The position numbers and the translations under genes are program-made. From Paramecium sonneborni (Eukaryota > Ciliophora > Oligohymenophorea > Peniculida > Parameciidae): a DNA stretch of 64,000 bases. Positions 1 to 11,494 of the stretch are shown here, in pieces. Every line of letters begins with the position of its first letter. Position 1 is the first letter of the stretch. The notes beneath the pieces were generated by a model. That model was not told where the DNA came from. It saw only the letters and a list, made by a program, of their open reading frames with translations, and made no database searches. The DNA lies in the NCBI GenBank assembly GCA_905182985.1, contig CAJJDN010000042.1:295943-359942 (forward strand), read 5' to 3'.

Positions 1-315
1 TTATTAATTAGTCTTTTATATATGTCAATAGAATAAATAAATTGTGAGAAAACAAAAAATTTAGAGGTTTTAGATGTTTGGAGTGCAGGAATTATATTTT
101 ATGAGATTGCATTTGGTAAACATCCATATTATAAATTTGGTTAAAATTTGACAAATCCTATATAGTTATAAGAACTATTAAATACAATTGAAATTTAATA
201 TCCTGAATCCCAATATGATAATCAATTTTATGACTTATTAAAAGGAATGCTTAAGAAAAATCAAAATGAAAGACTTACTTGGCAGTAATGTAAAGAACAT
301 CCCTTTTTAATATGA
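1..315 (+). CDS. Protein kinase, C-terminal fragment (5' end outside window)
   Basis: C-terminal lobe of a eukaryotic serine/threonine kinase; substrate unknown. The frame opens at base 1 and ends at TGA 313-315, giving 104 residues. Visible parts are a YMSIEQ segment (the APE-like loop of subdomain VIII), DVWSAGIIFYEIAFGKHPYY (the DxWSxG motif of subdomain IX) and NERLTWQQCKEHPFL (the invariant arginine of subdomain XI followed by the usual HPF end). Eleven in-frame TAA/TAG codons have to be glutamine. The catalytic HRD and DFG motifs lie upstream of the window, so neither the family nor activity can be judged. Confidence 0.85.
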
Positions 316-351
316 ACATAATATTAATTAGTATGATAAATTAATTTATAA

Positions 352-1392
352 TCATAATGCAAATTGTTCTAAAAGGGATTCAACTTTTTAACCAAGGGTT
401 GCTTAATTTTCTAATAAACTTAAATCATTATCTCTTAAATCAGAAAATTGATAAAATTGACTAGAATCAATTACAGATGTGTCTAATTCATCTAAAATAG
501 TAATTTATTCATCTAATTCTTTATCTAAATTTTTAGTTTTTAATGATTAAGTTATCTAATTTTAGAAATGTGGTTATTATGATAAGTTTTATTAAATCTG
601 TTTAAGTCTTTTTAAAGCTTCTCTATAAACTTATTATTCAGTATTTCTTTTATTGATTCCTATTTTTGTAATAGACAAAATATTGTTCAATTCTAATTAT
701 ACTTAATAAACATTAATAGGATTTCCATTTTAAGTAGGATCCTTTTTCCATTCAACAGAAACTTTTGGCTTCAAATTAGTACAACCATTAACGAATTCTA
801 AAAATGCTGATTTTGGATTTTATTTCAGTTCTAATAAAGGAACAGTTTAACCTCTATTTTGTAATATTTAAAATGTATACCTATCCAATACTTATTTTAA
901 TATTGGTTATACAATCTCTCTTAAATGTTCTAAATCAAAACCAGAATCAAAATATTATGCTGCAATTATAGATTTCAAAGTTTCACAAAGTATTTTAGGG
1001 TTTTTCCTAATAATCCTTATATTTATTACTTTAAGTTGATTTAGTTACCTACTTAAATCAAGTTATCTAATTTATAACTTAAAGCTATATCAGCTAGATT
1101 TCTTTCACTTAATAGTCTTTATCTTAATAACACCAAATCACTTGACTTTTTTATTTAAGTTTCTTTATTTGGATAACTATATTGTGTAATTTCAATAATA
1201 CTACCCTCTTTAAATCAAATAATCCGAGAAAAAAAACTCTAAAATCATTTAACCAATCCCTACAAAGTCTTCATTATTCCCAAATGGGTATTTGGTACCT
1301 TTTTTTGATTGATACTCTAATTCATGTATTTTATTTGTCAATGCTTGTGCTAATGTATTTGTGTTTTAAAATATGAAGATTTTGTTATTCAT
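352..1392 (-). CDS. RNase III-like/dsRBD protein lacking catalytic residues, candidate mitochondrial ribosomal protein mL44
   Basis: Spliced with three introns of 22-33 nt, the minus strand gives an RNase III fold (FFFSDYLIQRGYP, then LLSERNLADIALSYKLDNL, then LCETLKSIIAAQYFDSGFD) followed by a double-stranded RNA-binding domain ending REALKRLKQ and an acidic, Q-rich tail of about 80 residues. The usual catalytic signature ExxGD is replaced by VGIGQ, and the second metal-binding pair (D..E in active enzymes) reads E..K, so it should not cleave RNA. The same architecture with lost catalysis is known for mitoribosomal protein mL44. A dead Dicer-like protein is the alternative. The start at 1392 is uncertain: basic, presequence-like frames continue upstream to about 1700, and one ends on an ATGA overlap with this start. 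Confidence 0.68.
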
Positions 1393-2518
1393 TTTGATGA
1401 ATAATAATATTGTCTTTAGAATATATTTGATGAACATAACCTCTATTTTACTCTGACTGATTTCAGTTCCTTTCTATCATTTAATTTCAATTTGCACATT
1501 ATTTCGGAAAATCTTTTCATTTTCACTTTTACTTCATTCACTTACATCTATTTTTTACTTAATCTTCTCTTCTTCTAATTATACCCATCATTTTATCTAT
1601 TTATTCTACCTACAATAATTATGATCATAATCCAAAATTTTCTTATTCAAAAAGAATTCTCATAAAAGATGATAATTCCTTCTGATGTTCATGAAGGACA
1701 TCTCTTTATTTATTAAATCAAGTCAATGGCTAACAAATATTATATTTTAATATTGAGCATATTCCTTAAAGATGGAAATAATTAACTCATTAATTTGCTG
1801 AAAAAATGTAGTAAATTTAAATATATATGAATTACATAATTTCAACAATAATCAATTTAATTTTATATTAATACTATAATGTTAATAATAGTATGCATTA
1901 AAATGTTAATGATTGATTATTTTCTTTAAAAAAATATTATTAAAACTTTATTTTCAAATGAAGAAATTACACAAAATTTTTACAATTTAAAATTTTGAAC
2001 AATTTCAATAAATAATTGATTATCATATATTGAGTATATCCAAAAGAATGATGAATTTTATAATTTTCATTATAAAGTGTATTTATTAAAATCAACCATG
2101 TTAAAGAAAAGTAGATAAATAATATATATATAAATAGGATAATTTCTTTTTGATAAAAAATCAAGAATTATGATCTTATTTATAAATATAATAAATATTT
2201 TTACAAGAAATTATTAAATATTCTTAACATATTTATAATAATTGTTTTAGATTCTAATTAAATTAAAATAAATTTGTAAAATCTTGTAAAAATTTAATGA
2301 TTTTTTAGAATTGCATAATAATTAATATATTAATCATAATAATTTAAGGTAAGTATTTCTCTAAAATATATATGTAATTTTGAATAGTTGTAATAATTTG
2401 AAATTCTACATGATTAAAGGTAATTAAAAAAATTATGAAGTCATAATAGTAAATTCTTAGGAAAATTAAAAAAGAAGTAATAATGTTTTTCCTTAATATT
2501 ATTAAATAATAGAATATA
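1393..2518. other. Gap with possible 5' exon of the mL44-like gene, otherwise AT-rich
   Basis: From 1393 to about 1720 the minus strand is purine-rich, with short basic frames containing KMKRFSEIMCKLKLNDRK and ending in QYYYSSK. These look like a mitochondrial targeting region, but I could not join them convincingly to the downstream gene. From about 1720 to 2518 the sequence is nearly all A/T with no credible frame. Open stretches there fit chance, because only TGA stops translation. Confidence 0.4.
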
Positions 2519-2899
2519 ATGGAGATTTCTGAATAAAAATAACTTTACATATTAAAAGAATAGGTTAGTTTTTTTAAGTCTGAGATTAATGAAACAAAAT
2601 CAGAAAAATTCATTTTTGATGATAAGAGTTTGATCTTATTCTCTGATTATTTTGGGTAGTATCACTTTCATTATTAGAGCTCTTAAATCTAAACCTTTTT
2701 TAAGGGTAATGAAATTAAGATTAGGTAGTTGTTGGAGAACTTGATAGATTGCTCAATCTAACAATTGGATAGATATTTTCTTCAGTATCCAGATCTCTTG
2801 GAGAACCCTAATCAAACCAAATTGAAAATAAATACAATTCAAAATATCAAGTAAGGTTTCTTCTATTTAATCTTATCTTTCACAATGACGAATAGTTGA
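2519..2899 (+). CDS. Hypothetical protein
   Basis: Unrecognised protein starting MEISEQKQLYILKEQVSFF. It is helical and charged, with a segment KIRQLLENLIDCSIQQLDRY that loosely recalls the helix after the histidine-kinase N box. There is not enough for a family call. The unspliced frame stops at TGA 2897-2899. An intron beginning near 2851 or 2857 could carry the gene on to about 3060 in another frame, where residues such as LLSFRIRRSFILFKN follow. Codon choice and in-frame TAA/TAG glutamines look coding. Confidence 0.5.
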
Positions 2900-3177
2900 A
2901 TATAAATTATTATCCTTTCGAATAAGAAGATCTTTTATATTGTTTAAGAATTACCTTTTATACATCCTTTTTATTCCATAGAAATTTGATTACGTTAATA
3001 CATAGTCCAAATAGCTAATAATATTTAACTTTCCAAAGAAGTTGACATATGCAATATATTGATATTTTTATTAATTAAAACCCTTATGATATAATATATT
3101 ATAAAGAATTAATCAAATGAAATATATAAGTATAAAAATAGTATTTATTTCCTTATTTTTAATATTTAATAAGTACA

Positions 3178-3516
3178 ATGGATTAATTAAAAGGAATAGG
3201 AATGCAAGTGTTCTATACAATATTAAAATAACATAGAAGAAAGTTAAGACCTGAAATGAGAATTCTAGGAGATGCTTATGTAAAAGAGGAATTTAGATAA
3301 GCAAATCAAAAGGCTAATTAAGAATAATACATAGAATTTTTGAAGAGATGGTAAATATTAAAATAATAGTAAAGGGCTATATATATTGAAGAATTAGATA
3401 AAGCAAAATAGATTGGCAGAGATTTAACTTCAGAAGAAAAAGCATTATTAAATGATGAATAAATAGAAAATTTAGCTAAGTTAAAAGAATTCTCTAAATA
3501 ATAAAAATCTGAATGA
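3178..3516 (+). CDS. SDHAF3: Succinate dehydrogenase assembly factor 3 (ACN9 family, LYR protein)
   Basis: Small mitochondrial chaperone that helps mature the iron-sulfur subunit of succinate dehydrogenase. The 112-codon frame begins MDQLKGIGMQVFYTILK and contains the family core HRRKLRPEMRILGDAYVKEE followed by FRQANQ and FLKRW, matching the LYR/ACN9 pattern (ILxxHRxLPxExRxLGDxYVKxEF, then FLxxWxxY). A 24-nt GT..AG intron right after FLKRW would restore the expected WxxY spacing (WAIYIEEL). It keeps the frame, so the open frame alone hides it. The length is typical of the family. Confidence 0.82.
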
Positions 3517-3684
3517 AATATATATATTGATTTACAAATGCAAAAATTATTATATAATTTCAGATGAGACAAAATCAAATAAGTTTTCTTGATAAATAAA
3601 ACAAGAATTTTAAATGATTTTAATTAAAAAGTAAGAGAGTAAAATATATAAAAAAGAGATATAAGAATAATTTTTATCGAATGA

Positions 3685-4336
3685 TCAGAATCTAAAACTA
3701 GAAATATGTATGTATTTTTATTAAGGGCTTTCATGATTATCTAATTATTCTAAACTAGAAGACTTTGAATTTAAACTTGATTTTTGTAAACTTAAGTTGT
3801 CACTCTAATCTAGTCCGGAGTCCTAATTAAAATATGTTTTTTTTACTGAACTTACGAATTCATAATCATAAGGATGTTGAGATGTTTAAAGATTAATTTT
3901 TCTTGCTCCTTCTTTATTATAAATATAACAATATACTAATATCAATTGATTCTGATTCAGAATCAGATGGTTAATCATAAAATGATTGAATTTTGACCAT
4001 CTACGTGAATGTGCCATTAAAATTAAAAAGAACACTCTAAGAATAATATCTAATTTGAATAGCCCTATTATCACTTTATTCCCAAACAATCTCATTACAC
4101 TCAAATATAACTGCTTTAAATTATATAAGAGTATCTAAAATTTTAGATTCAAATTTACTTTATTCTAGATCTTCTTTAATTTATCCTACCCAAAAAGGGT
4201 ATATTTCATTATTGGTATGTAATATAAGACTATTAAATGGATTCCACATACCCAAAACTGGTATATCTCCTACTATTCTAAGTTCTTATTATTAATGTGT
4301 CTCACATCTAACTTTAAAGTATACTAATATTGACAT
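3685..4336 (-). CDS. CBM20 starch/glycogen-binding domain protein (copy B)
   Basis: The N-terminal CBM20 domain starts at residue 1: VYFKVRCETHQQQELRIVGD, VLGMWNPFNSLILHT, YPFWVGQI and VIFECNEIVWE. These carry the conserved G-WNP and WE aromatic sites that hold alpha-glucan chains. A serine/acid-rich tail (SDSESES) follows, and after a 25-nt intron at 3912-3936 come about 70 polar residues ending HISSFRF. It is the downstream member of a tandem pair with the next gene, same strand, similar layout and similar end. No enzyme domain is attached, so binding or targeting to glycogen-like polymers is the likely role. Confidence 0.82.
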
Positions 4337-4539
4337 GTAGTTAAGATAATTAATTTAATATAAAATGTAAAAAAGATTGAAACATAATTAAACTTATATT
4401 GTTATTTATTATCTGTTTAATAATATAGTCAATATGAATTGGATTTAGAACTTTCTATATCTATATTCCTGGAAATTTCTATAATTTAAACTTAATTTTT
4501 TTATTCATAATTAGTAAATTTATTAACATAATGAGAATA

Positions 4540-5190
4540 TCAAAAATCAAAACTTCCAAATCCAGAGTTTGATAGGTAATTTTGTTCATTTGATTATTGT
4601 TTTGGACTAGAATAATATTATTCATTGGAGATAAATTAAGTTTCTTCATCATAAAATAATGAATTCTCATCACTTTCTAATTCTTGATCCTAATAAAAAT
4701 TAATTCAATTATTACCGAGTCTTCATCTGAATCATATAACTTCTCTTGTAGCTATATTGAAATCTTTCTTGTATTGGCTAAATATAATTATTTAAAATAC
4801 ACTCAGTAATATTAGTTAAATCAGTATTTGACAATAATTTTTTATATTATTAATAATAAGTGATGACGAATTAAAAGTTAAGACCACTATCATCTTTTGG
4901 CTACAAATTTATATCAATCTGTTTGCTCCAATCTCCCATTAAGAATTTATATCATCAATTATAACTATTTTGAACTCAAGTATTTAATCTACTTATTTAA
5001 ATAGAAGGTTACTTTATTCAATTTCCAAAGGCAATTCATTTATCCAGATAGGGTACATATCTGAATTTGTGATCAATTTTATTCCATTCTAGGGATTCCA
5101 ATCACCTAATATTGGATTATTTCCTACGAGATAAACCCTTTAAGAAAATTTAGTTGGACATAAAACACGAAATAGAATCTGAGCATTCAT
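4540..5190 (-). CDS. CBM20 starch/glycogen-binding domain protein (copy A)
   Basis: Starts MNAQILFRVLCPTKFSQRVY and has a clear CBM20 domain: LVGNNPILGDWNPQNGIKL, MYPIWINELPLE and IVIIDDINSQWEIGANR. The linker needs at least two short introns; one of 26 nt joins an acidic DSDEDS to DQELESDENSLFYDEE. The protein ends SGFGSFDF. The linker join around 4790-4870 is not fully resolved. Parallel order, orientation and matching tails indicate a tandem duplication with copy B. The glucan-binding aromatics are present in both. Confidence 0.78.
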
Positions 5191-5438
5191 TTGTCTTTTG
5201 TTTTTTATATTTTGAAATTAATTTATTTATAATGAAATATATAATAACAAGAATCAAATCGTTATCACTATAATTATTTCAAAATACCATCAAATTTTTT
5301 TTTAATTTTCTAATTACATTTTCAAAAAGCTTTAATTAATGTATCTATATTAATTAAGTACCTGTTAAATTATCATAATATTATTATCTAGATTTTTCAA
5401 TAAAAATACTAATTAATTTTAATTATAAATTATAATAA

Positions 5439-6341
5439 ATGTTAGCAGATGAAAAAGAAGCTTAATAAAGTAAGAATAGAGAACAAGTCATTCATGCAGA
5501 AACTTTGAATATGATGGCAAAATACTAATTAATATTTTTAAAGATGGAAATCTCTATGAGAAAAGTTGCACTTATACTAAAATTAAAGTAATACTAACTG
5601 TTAATAGTAGAGGAAACTAATAAAAATTTTATGCCTTTAGAAAACTTAAGAAAACATGTTCATATAGTGTTAATCATTTTAAAGTTTTATTTAGTTAAAT
5701 AGCATTAAAATATTAATAAGTTGGAATAATTATTCAAAAAAGAAAAAAAAGCAATATACATTTTGCTTTTCTAAAAGTTCGATTCTTATTTCCAAAAAAT
5801 AAAAATGATAAAATTAGAAGATCATTTTTATAAGTAATTGCTTCTAAAGATGCTGAAATAAAAAATCTATAAATCAAAGAATAAGAAATTACAGAAAATA
5901 TTACAAATTAAAAGTTAAAAGAATAAGAGCTTTAATCCAAATTAAAACAAAAGGAGTTAATTTTAACTTAACTTGAAAACGAATTGAGAAAGAATTCAGC
6001 TAACAAGACTCTTGATTCAAAAGTATTTATTGATTATATTAAGTTACGAAATTTGGAAATAGAAAATTAAGAAATGTAAGATCGTATTATGGGCACTGAA
6101 GATTCAGTTAGTCTTTTTATAAGAGAAATGAATGATATGTTGGATAGTCATGAAATTAGTACAAATTTAGGTATTTTGTTTCAACAATTAAATAGGGATA
6201 GATTCAGATGAAAATTAGTCTTATGAATAACCCCCTTAAGTTATTGAATATTAAAGCCAAAGATTGAATCAAAATTCAAGACAATAAAAATCTAAGAACT
6301 TTTACTCTAATTAATTGACAAGGAGTACTAAAATTAATTGA
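5439..6341 (+). CDS. Coiled-coil protein
   Basis: Starts MLADEKEAQQSKNREQVIHA. The middle is a long heptad-rich segment (KEQELQSKLKQKELILTQLE), with VFIDYIKLRNLEIENQEMQD and LFIREMNDMLDSHE after it. An intron at 6171-6195 (25 nt) extends the frame to TGA 6339-6341 and adds a Q/S-rich tail. A further intron near 5680-5750 is needed to join the first and second halves; its borders are unclear. No family recognised; a structural or scaffold role is inferred. It converges on the next gene with 17 bp between stops. Confidence 0.68.
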
Positions 6342-6358
6342 ATATATCAATTTCAAAT

Positions 6359-7164
6359 TCAGAATAACTATTATTTAAATTTCTTATCTTATGGATAAAT
6401 TTTATTGTACTGTTAATTTAATAAAATTGAATAATTGTTTACTTAAGTTTTTGATTTTTATTTATTACTATTTGTAGCATCTTATAGTTCTTTTTCTTAA
6501 ATCTTATTTCTGCCCTAAACTGCTAATTTAATTGCTTGCTGATTTTATAATTTAAGCATCTCATTTTCTTATTCTAATTAAGATAATTTAAAATTTATTG
6601 AATTGTTTGGATTTAATGTTGCCATATGTTTTAATTCTTATATTTCATTTTCTAAAGCTAGAATAGTATTTTCATATTAATTTATTTTCATTTCATAACC
6701 TTATTTAATTGTTTTTATCTAAAATTAGTATTATAACTGTAGATACTTCTGCTTCCTTCAATTTTATTGTTTAAATGCTTTCTACAATGCATTCATCGAT
6801 TGCTTTTATGATAATTTAACAATCTTCAATTGATAATTATTGTCCAGCAATTATTTTAGATAAAAATTTTTAAAGTTCATTCTATAAAGCCAATTCAAAT
6901 TGTCTTTTTTGAATAGTGACATTTATTTAATTTGGAAATTATTCCTATTCTAGTTCATCTAAAATATTGCTCTATTAACTGTAACTTTATTATCTGCTCT
7001 TGTTACTTATTGATGTAGTATAGTTATTGGTATATGATACATCAAATGATTGATTATGTTCAGATCTTTATTTCAAACTAGTATCTCTTAAGAATTTAGG
7101 GCCTATTTTGAAATATTTTTTATCATTTACCTGATGATTAATTCGTGTTTTTTTTCATAGACAT
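6359..7164 (-). CDS. Coiled-coil protein
   Basis: Starts MSMKKNTNQSS, then a 28-nt intron, then a serine/glutamine-rich stretch. Helical segments follow: ILDELEQEQFPNQ, FLSKIIAGQQLSIEDCQIII and, after a 19-nt intron, a coiled coil (NTILALENEIQELKHMA, LSQLEQENEMLKLQNQQ). It ends QDKKFKQQLF. Both introns restore one continuous, well-composed frame. No domain recognised. Confidence 0.7.
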
Positions 7165-7523
7165 ATTAACTAGAAAATTATGTTTAATATTTAAAATAGT
7201 TTAATTTTTTATATTATGTAAATATTAAATAAAATTACTTTAATTAATTGATTTATTTAAATAATTAGAAAAATAAATATCATTAAAGAAAATCAAATTA
7301 GCAATAAATTGCATTTTGTTTGTAAGATTGATTTTCATTGTCGTTTTATACATCTTCAAAGCAATAAATAAATATGATAATATTTTAAGGAAGAAATAGA
7401 GAATTATAAAAAATGAATTTATGGAGTTTTTGAGATTTATTAATATCAATACAAATAATTATAAATCATTTAAAATTGTTGTAAGTTAATATTTCTAAAT
7501 AAAAAAGTTAATTAATTTTATCA
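7165..7523. other. AT-rich intergenic stretch
   Basis: Nearly pure A/T. A 69-codon minus frame at 7240-7449 (I, F, L, N, K residues only) has the composition expected by chance. I see no RNA gene or repeat. Confidence 0.6.
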
Positions 7524-10155
7524 TCATTTATTAAAAAGATTTCTAAAACTACGATTTATTGCTTTATAAGCTTTTAATTAAACTAGTGATTTTTGAATTT
7601 ATTGGTTAGCATCTTTTATAACTTTTTCCTTTTTTTTCTATCTTCTATCCATATTTAATAATCTCATTTATTCAAAATTTAATTCAACATGATTGTTTCT
7701 ATTTTTAATTTCTGCATCTATCTCTAATTTATAACAGTAATATTAAGAATAGTTTTGAAATTCTTCAATACCAAAAAGTGTTTCAATTTCAATAATTTTA
7801 GGGAATCCTTTTTCTAAGGCTCTTTAATATTAATTAAGAACATTAGTAAAATTACCTTCTGGATAAAAATGAATATATTCTTAAATTTAATCAAAATTAG
7901 AGATTGAACTTAAATGAAGTTACTTAAATTTTTCTTCCATTTCTTTTTTTTTTGTATTAATTAAAAAATCACTTATTTTTTCTGTTAAACCTCCTAAATA
8001 TTTTTCACTAATTGATGCATACGAAACATAACGAGTAAATTTTTTTGTCATTTTACCATTTAAATATTTGATGCTTTTAATTCTGCTTTTTTATTTAAGA
8101 TTAGATATTTAATATTCAGGATATTAAGTATCCTACAAATCTTCATCAACTACATTATAACTATTAAGAAGATCTTCTAAATATGTTTTTCTTTTCAAAT
8201 TTAGATTAATTAATTTAGAACTTTCAAATCTTTATTGTGCTTACTTGATTTATGTAATACATTTTCTTGCATTAAAATCAATTCTATCCCTTCGAAAATA
8301 GGCTGCTTAATGTAGTTTATCAAATTGTTTCAAGAATTTAATAAAATGTGTGGCTGATCTATTATAAAAATAAATTTTACACATTAAAATGTAACTTTTC
8401 ACAATCTCTAGCAATATGATCATCCATTTAGCATATATAACAACGTACACCAATAGATCCATAATCTTTATGAAATACAATTTTATCTCTAATCATATAA
8501 TATTATTCTAAATCAAATATTCGACTTTATGAATTTTATGTTTTATCTTAAAATGATTTTAAATTTGATTAAAATTGAATTTAACAAATTATAAAAATGC
8601 TAGAAAAATTAATACTTCTTGAACTTGCAGATCTTGGCATATTTGAATAAAAACTTATTTCACCAAAATAATCATTCCTGTTTTTTTAATCTATAACAAT
8701 TCCTGTTTTTTTATAAAATATATCAACTTATCCAAATTTGATAATAAACATATCATAAATTTATTAGAAATCAAATTCATCAAAAATAATTTCTTCTGGA
8801 TTGTAAATTCTCTCTGTCATACTAGGTAAGACAACTTCAATTAAAAATTATTATGAATTATTTTTCAACAAAATATCACAATACCCAAGTAATTTACCAT
8901 TTACTTATTTTCTTAAATCATTAGCTAATTCAATTTAAACTTAATTAGTTAAATCTTATAATACTAAAGATTTAGAATCCATTACAAATTCCATATATCT
9001 TCTAATTCTATTTTATAATTAATTAGATATAGCAGCTTTTTTCATAAACCTGTTTATACCATTAATTTTCTCTTTTTTTAATTTATTTTATCCATCAATT
9101 TCTTAAAGTGCAAATCCGATTGAATTCATAGTAAATGCAAAACCACCACATGCAATTAATAATAATATTATTCCAATTAATCTTTCTTAAGGTGTTTATG
9201 GACTTATATCTCCATATCCTACAGTTGTCATTGTGGCTATTCCCCAATATAAAGAATTTACATATCTTATAGACCAATCAGCAAAATATATATCTCCTAA
9301 CCAAGAATCCTCACTTGGTTCTTATTATGCAAGATAATGAAATATGCAACCAAGTACATGTGCAAAAAACAATACAAAAAAAAACAACTTACAAAAATTA
9401 ACTATTGCTGCTACACCAGGCTTCATTAATAATATTTCATCAAATTTATCTATTATCTTCTTTAGTTTTGCTAACCTTACTAACTTTAATACTTTGATAA
9501 ACCTTAAAAATTTAAGTAATCTTATCAATTTAGCACTTTAAACTAATGAAGATGATTCATCCATTATTATATCATAAGGAAATGTTGAAATGAAATCAAT
9601 CCAAAACCAAAAGCTTATATATTCCTTTAATATTTCTCTTCTACCCATATTTAATTTACCTTCTAAATAAACACCTGTGTTAAAATTTAGAAATATATCA
9701 AATACAAATATTGCTGTACTTACTCTTGAAAATTCTTAACTTATTTCTATTTCAAAACTAATTAGAAAAGGAATTGTTATCATTTCATATATTACTAATA
9801 ATAGACATAATAAGTCCCATAACATTTTCATTGAACCATCTGGACTAAATGTGTAAGGTTATTTTAGAGTTATTAATTATTTTGTCTTATTATAAAATCT
9901 ACGAAACCGAATTGCGATGCGATCCCAATTAAAACTAAACTTGCTTTTTAATGTATGCTTCGCCGATAACAATCTTTTTTTATAGCGATTTTAAGGTAAG
10001 CGTCTTTTTTCTTTTATTTTATATCCTTCTAAAGGTTTAGCATCTAAATCATAATCAGATCCGCTAGTAATTGCTTCATCTGCTAAGAATTTATACTATC
10101 TTTTTGTTAAGACATCTTTTTTTTAACTTTGAATGAATTATACATATAATTCCAT
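7524..10155 (-). CDS. Voltage-gated K+ channel, EAG/CNG type, with cNBD-like domain and CCHC zinc knuckle
   Basis: 869 residues, joined across one intron at 8359-8380 (22 nt). The cytoplasmic N-terminus leads to S1 (KMLWDLLCLLLVIYEM), S2-S3, an S4 with regularly spaced basic residues (FLRFIKVLKLVRLAKLKKI), S5 and a pore with TMTTVGYGD at about residue 308, the K+ selectivity filter. S6 and a C-linker (RRYMEFVMDSK) lead into a cyclic-nucleotide-binding fold with FGEISFYSNMPRSASSRS, a degenerate phosphate-binding cassette. Near residue 572 a perfect CX2CX4HX4C zinc knuckle (CYICQMDDHIARDC) follows, then about 280 helical, basic residues ending NRSFRNLFNK. Plasma or ciliary membrane location is inferred. 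The start at 10155 is the first Met of the frame. Confidence 0.92.
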
Positions 10156-10438
10156 TATAAATAATAAATAATTTCATTTGAAATCTAAATATCAATCTTT
10201 TTTGATTTAAACTCTCATTAATCAAAAATTTTAACAAATCTACTATGATTATATAATTATTTCAGTATTTTTAAAATCTATGTATTCTAAAATTCCAAAA
10301 TTATTAGTTAGTCAAGTTTGCATTTCTAATTTTAATATATTCTTTTTTTATTATTAAACATATTACGTATTTATTATTTCTTTTAATTCAATGCTATTCT
10401 TTTATTTATGACAACTTTTTTTATTTTTATTATTATTA

Positions 10439-11494
10439 ATGAATATCGATCTAATTAAAGTTATTGAGAAAAATTAGTAAAAACTTGAATAGCATAACCA
10501 AAAGTTATCTCTTTAAGCCAAAGATATTTATGCATTAGTATTGGATTCTAAATTAATAGACTATAATGTACGGGAATAACAATTTTAAGAGCAGTAGTAT
10601 TGAAAGGAGTTATGCAAGTACAAGAAAATCAACAAAATAGAATTCTTTAGTTCCAAATAAATCCGAATTTTCTCATCTTATCGATTCGGTAAGAATAAAA
10701 ATATGACCTTCAAGTCTTCTCCAAAATCTGTTAAAAAATAGCATATTGATCAAATTGTTTCTGTTAGTCCTAATAGACATGAATTGATTAAAATTAAACT
10801 AGAAAATACAGCTTTGAAAGAGAAAATTAATTCAAAAGAGAAGTAGATTGATTAATTGGATAAAACAATCAATGCACTAAAAAAAGAAAAAGATATTCTT
10901 ATTTAATAGTATTAAAATACGATTAATCACATCACTAAAGAATTAGAAATTGGAAAAAAAAATTCATTTAACATAGAATAAGCACTTTAAGAATAAATTA
11001 AATTTTTAGAACTAAGTTTAGAAAAAAAATAGAATAATGATTTTAGATTAAAAGAAATAGAAGCAACTATGTAGACTCTTATTTTAGAAAATGAATAATT
11101 AAAGTATTAAAAAAAAGAGGATACTAAATGCCTAAAAGAATTGTAAGAATAATTTGAAATTTTTTATACTAAAAGTTAGGAAACAAAAAGTAAAATAGAA
11201 GATGCTAAACTTTTCATTTTTCAGCTCTCAGAAATAACCTAATACTTAATTAATAAGTAAACACCCCCATTAGAATTTTTTGTTCATATAAATAAATTAC
11301 AAAAATAATAAAAAGTAGAATCAACTCCACTTCTAAAAGGTAGTTCTATGAAATTAATCTTCGCTCAAGTATTTTCATTATAAATAGAAACTTTATTAAT
11401 TTTAAATTAAATACTTAATGATACTAAAACTTAAGTAGAAAAGTTTTCTAATTAATATATTTCTTAAGTTGGCTTATAGCTGATTTCATTATGA
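10439..11494 (+). CDS. Coiled-coil protein
   Basis: Starts MNIDLIKVIEKNQQKLEQHN. A 22-nt intron and a 26-nt intron, the latter just after HLIDS, restore a frame with a basic, serine-rich region (SYASTRKSTKQ) and then about 200 residues of coiled coil (KEKQIDQLDKTINALKKEKD, IEQALQEQIKFLELSLEKKQ, LILENEQLKYQKKED). The last 100 residues look globular-helical (LKGSSMKLIFAQVFSLQIET). No family recognised. Confidence 0.75.

Noticed and set aside
461..1145. Plus-strand membrane-protein-like frames between 461 and 1376
   Set aside because: The minus strand over the same bases encodes the RNase III/dsRBD protein with recognisable motifs; the plus frames are its antisense.
1967..2164. Minus-strand 65-codon hydrophobic frame
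   Set aside because: Composed almost only of I, L, F, Y, N and K in an A/T desert; random open frames of this size are expected when only TGA stops.
3886..4104. Minus-strand 72-codon frame with membrane-like residues
   Set aside because: It is an alternative frame of the CBM20 copy B gene, which is in a different, conserved frame.
9344..9541. Plus-strand frame of 65 codons
   Set aside because: It is the exact antisense of the S4-S5 region of the K+ channel.
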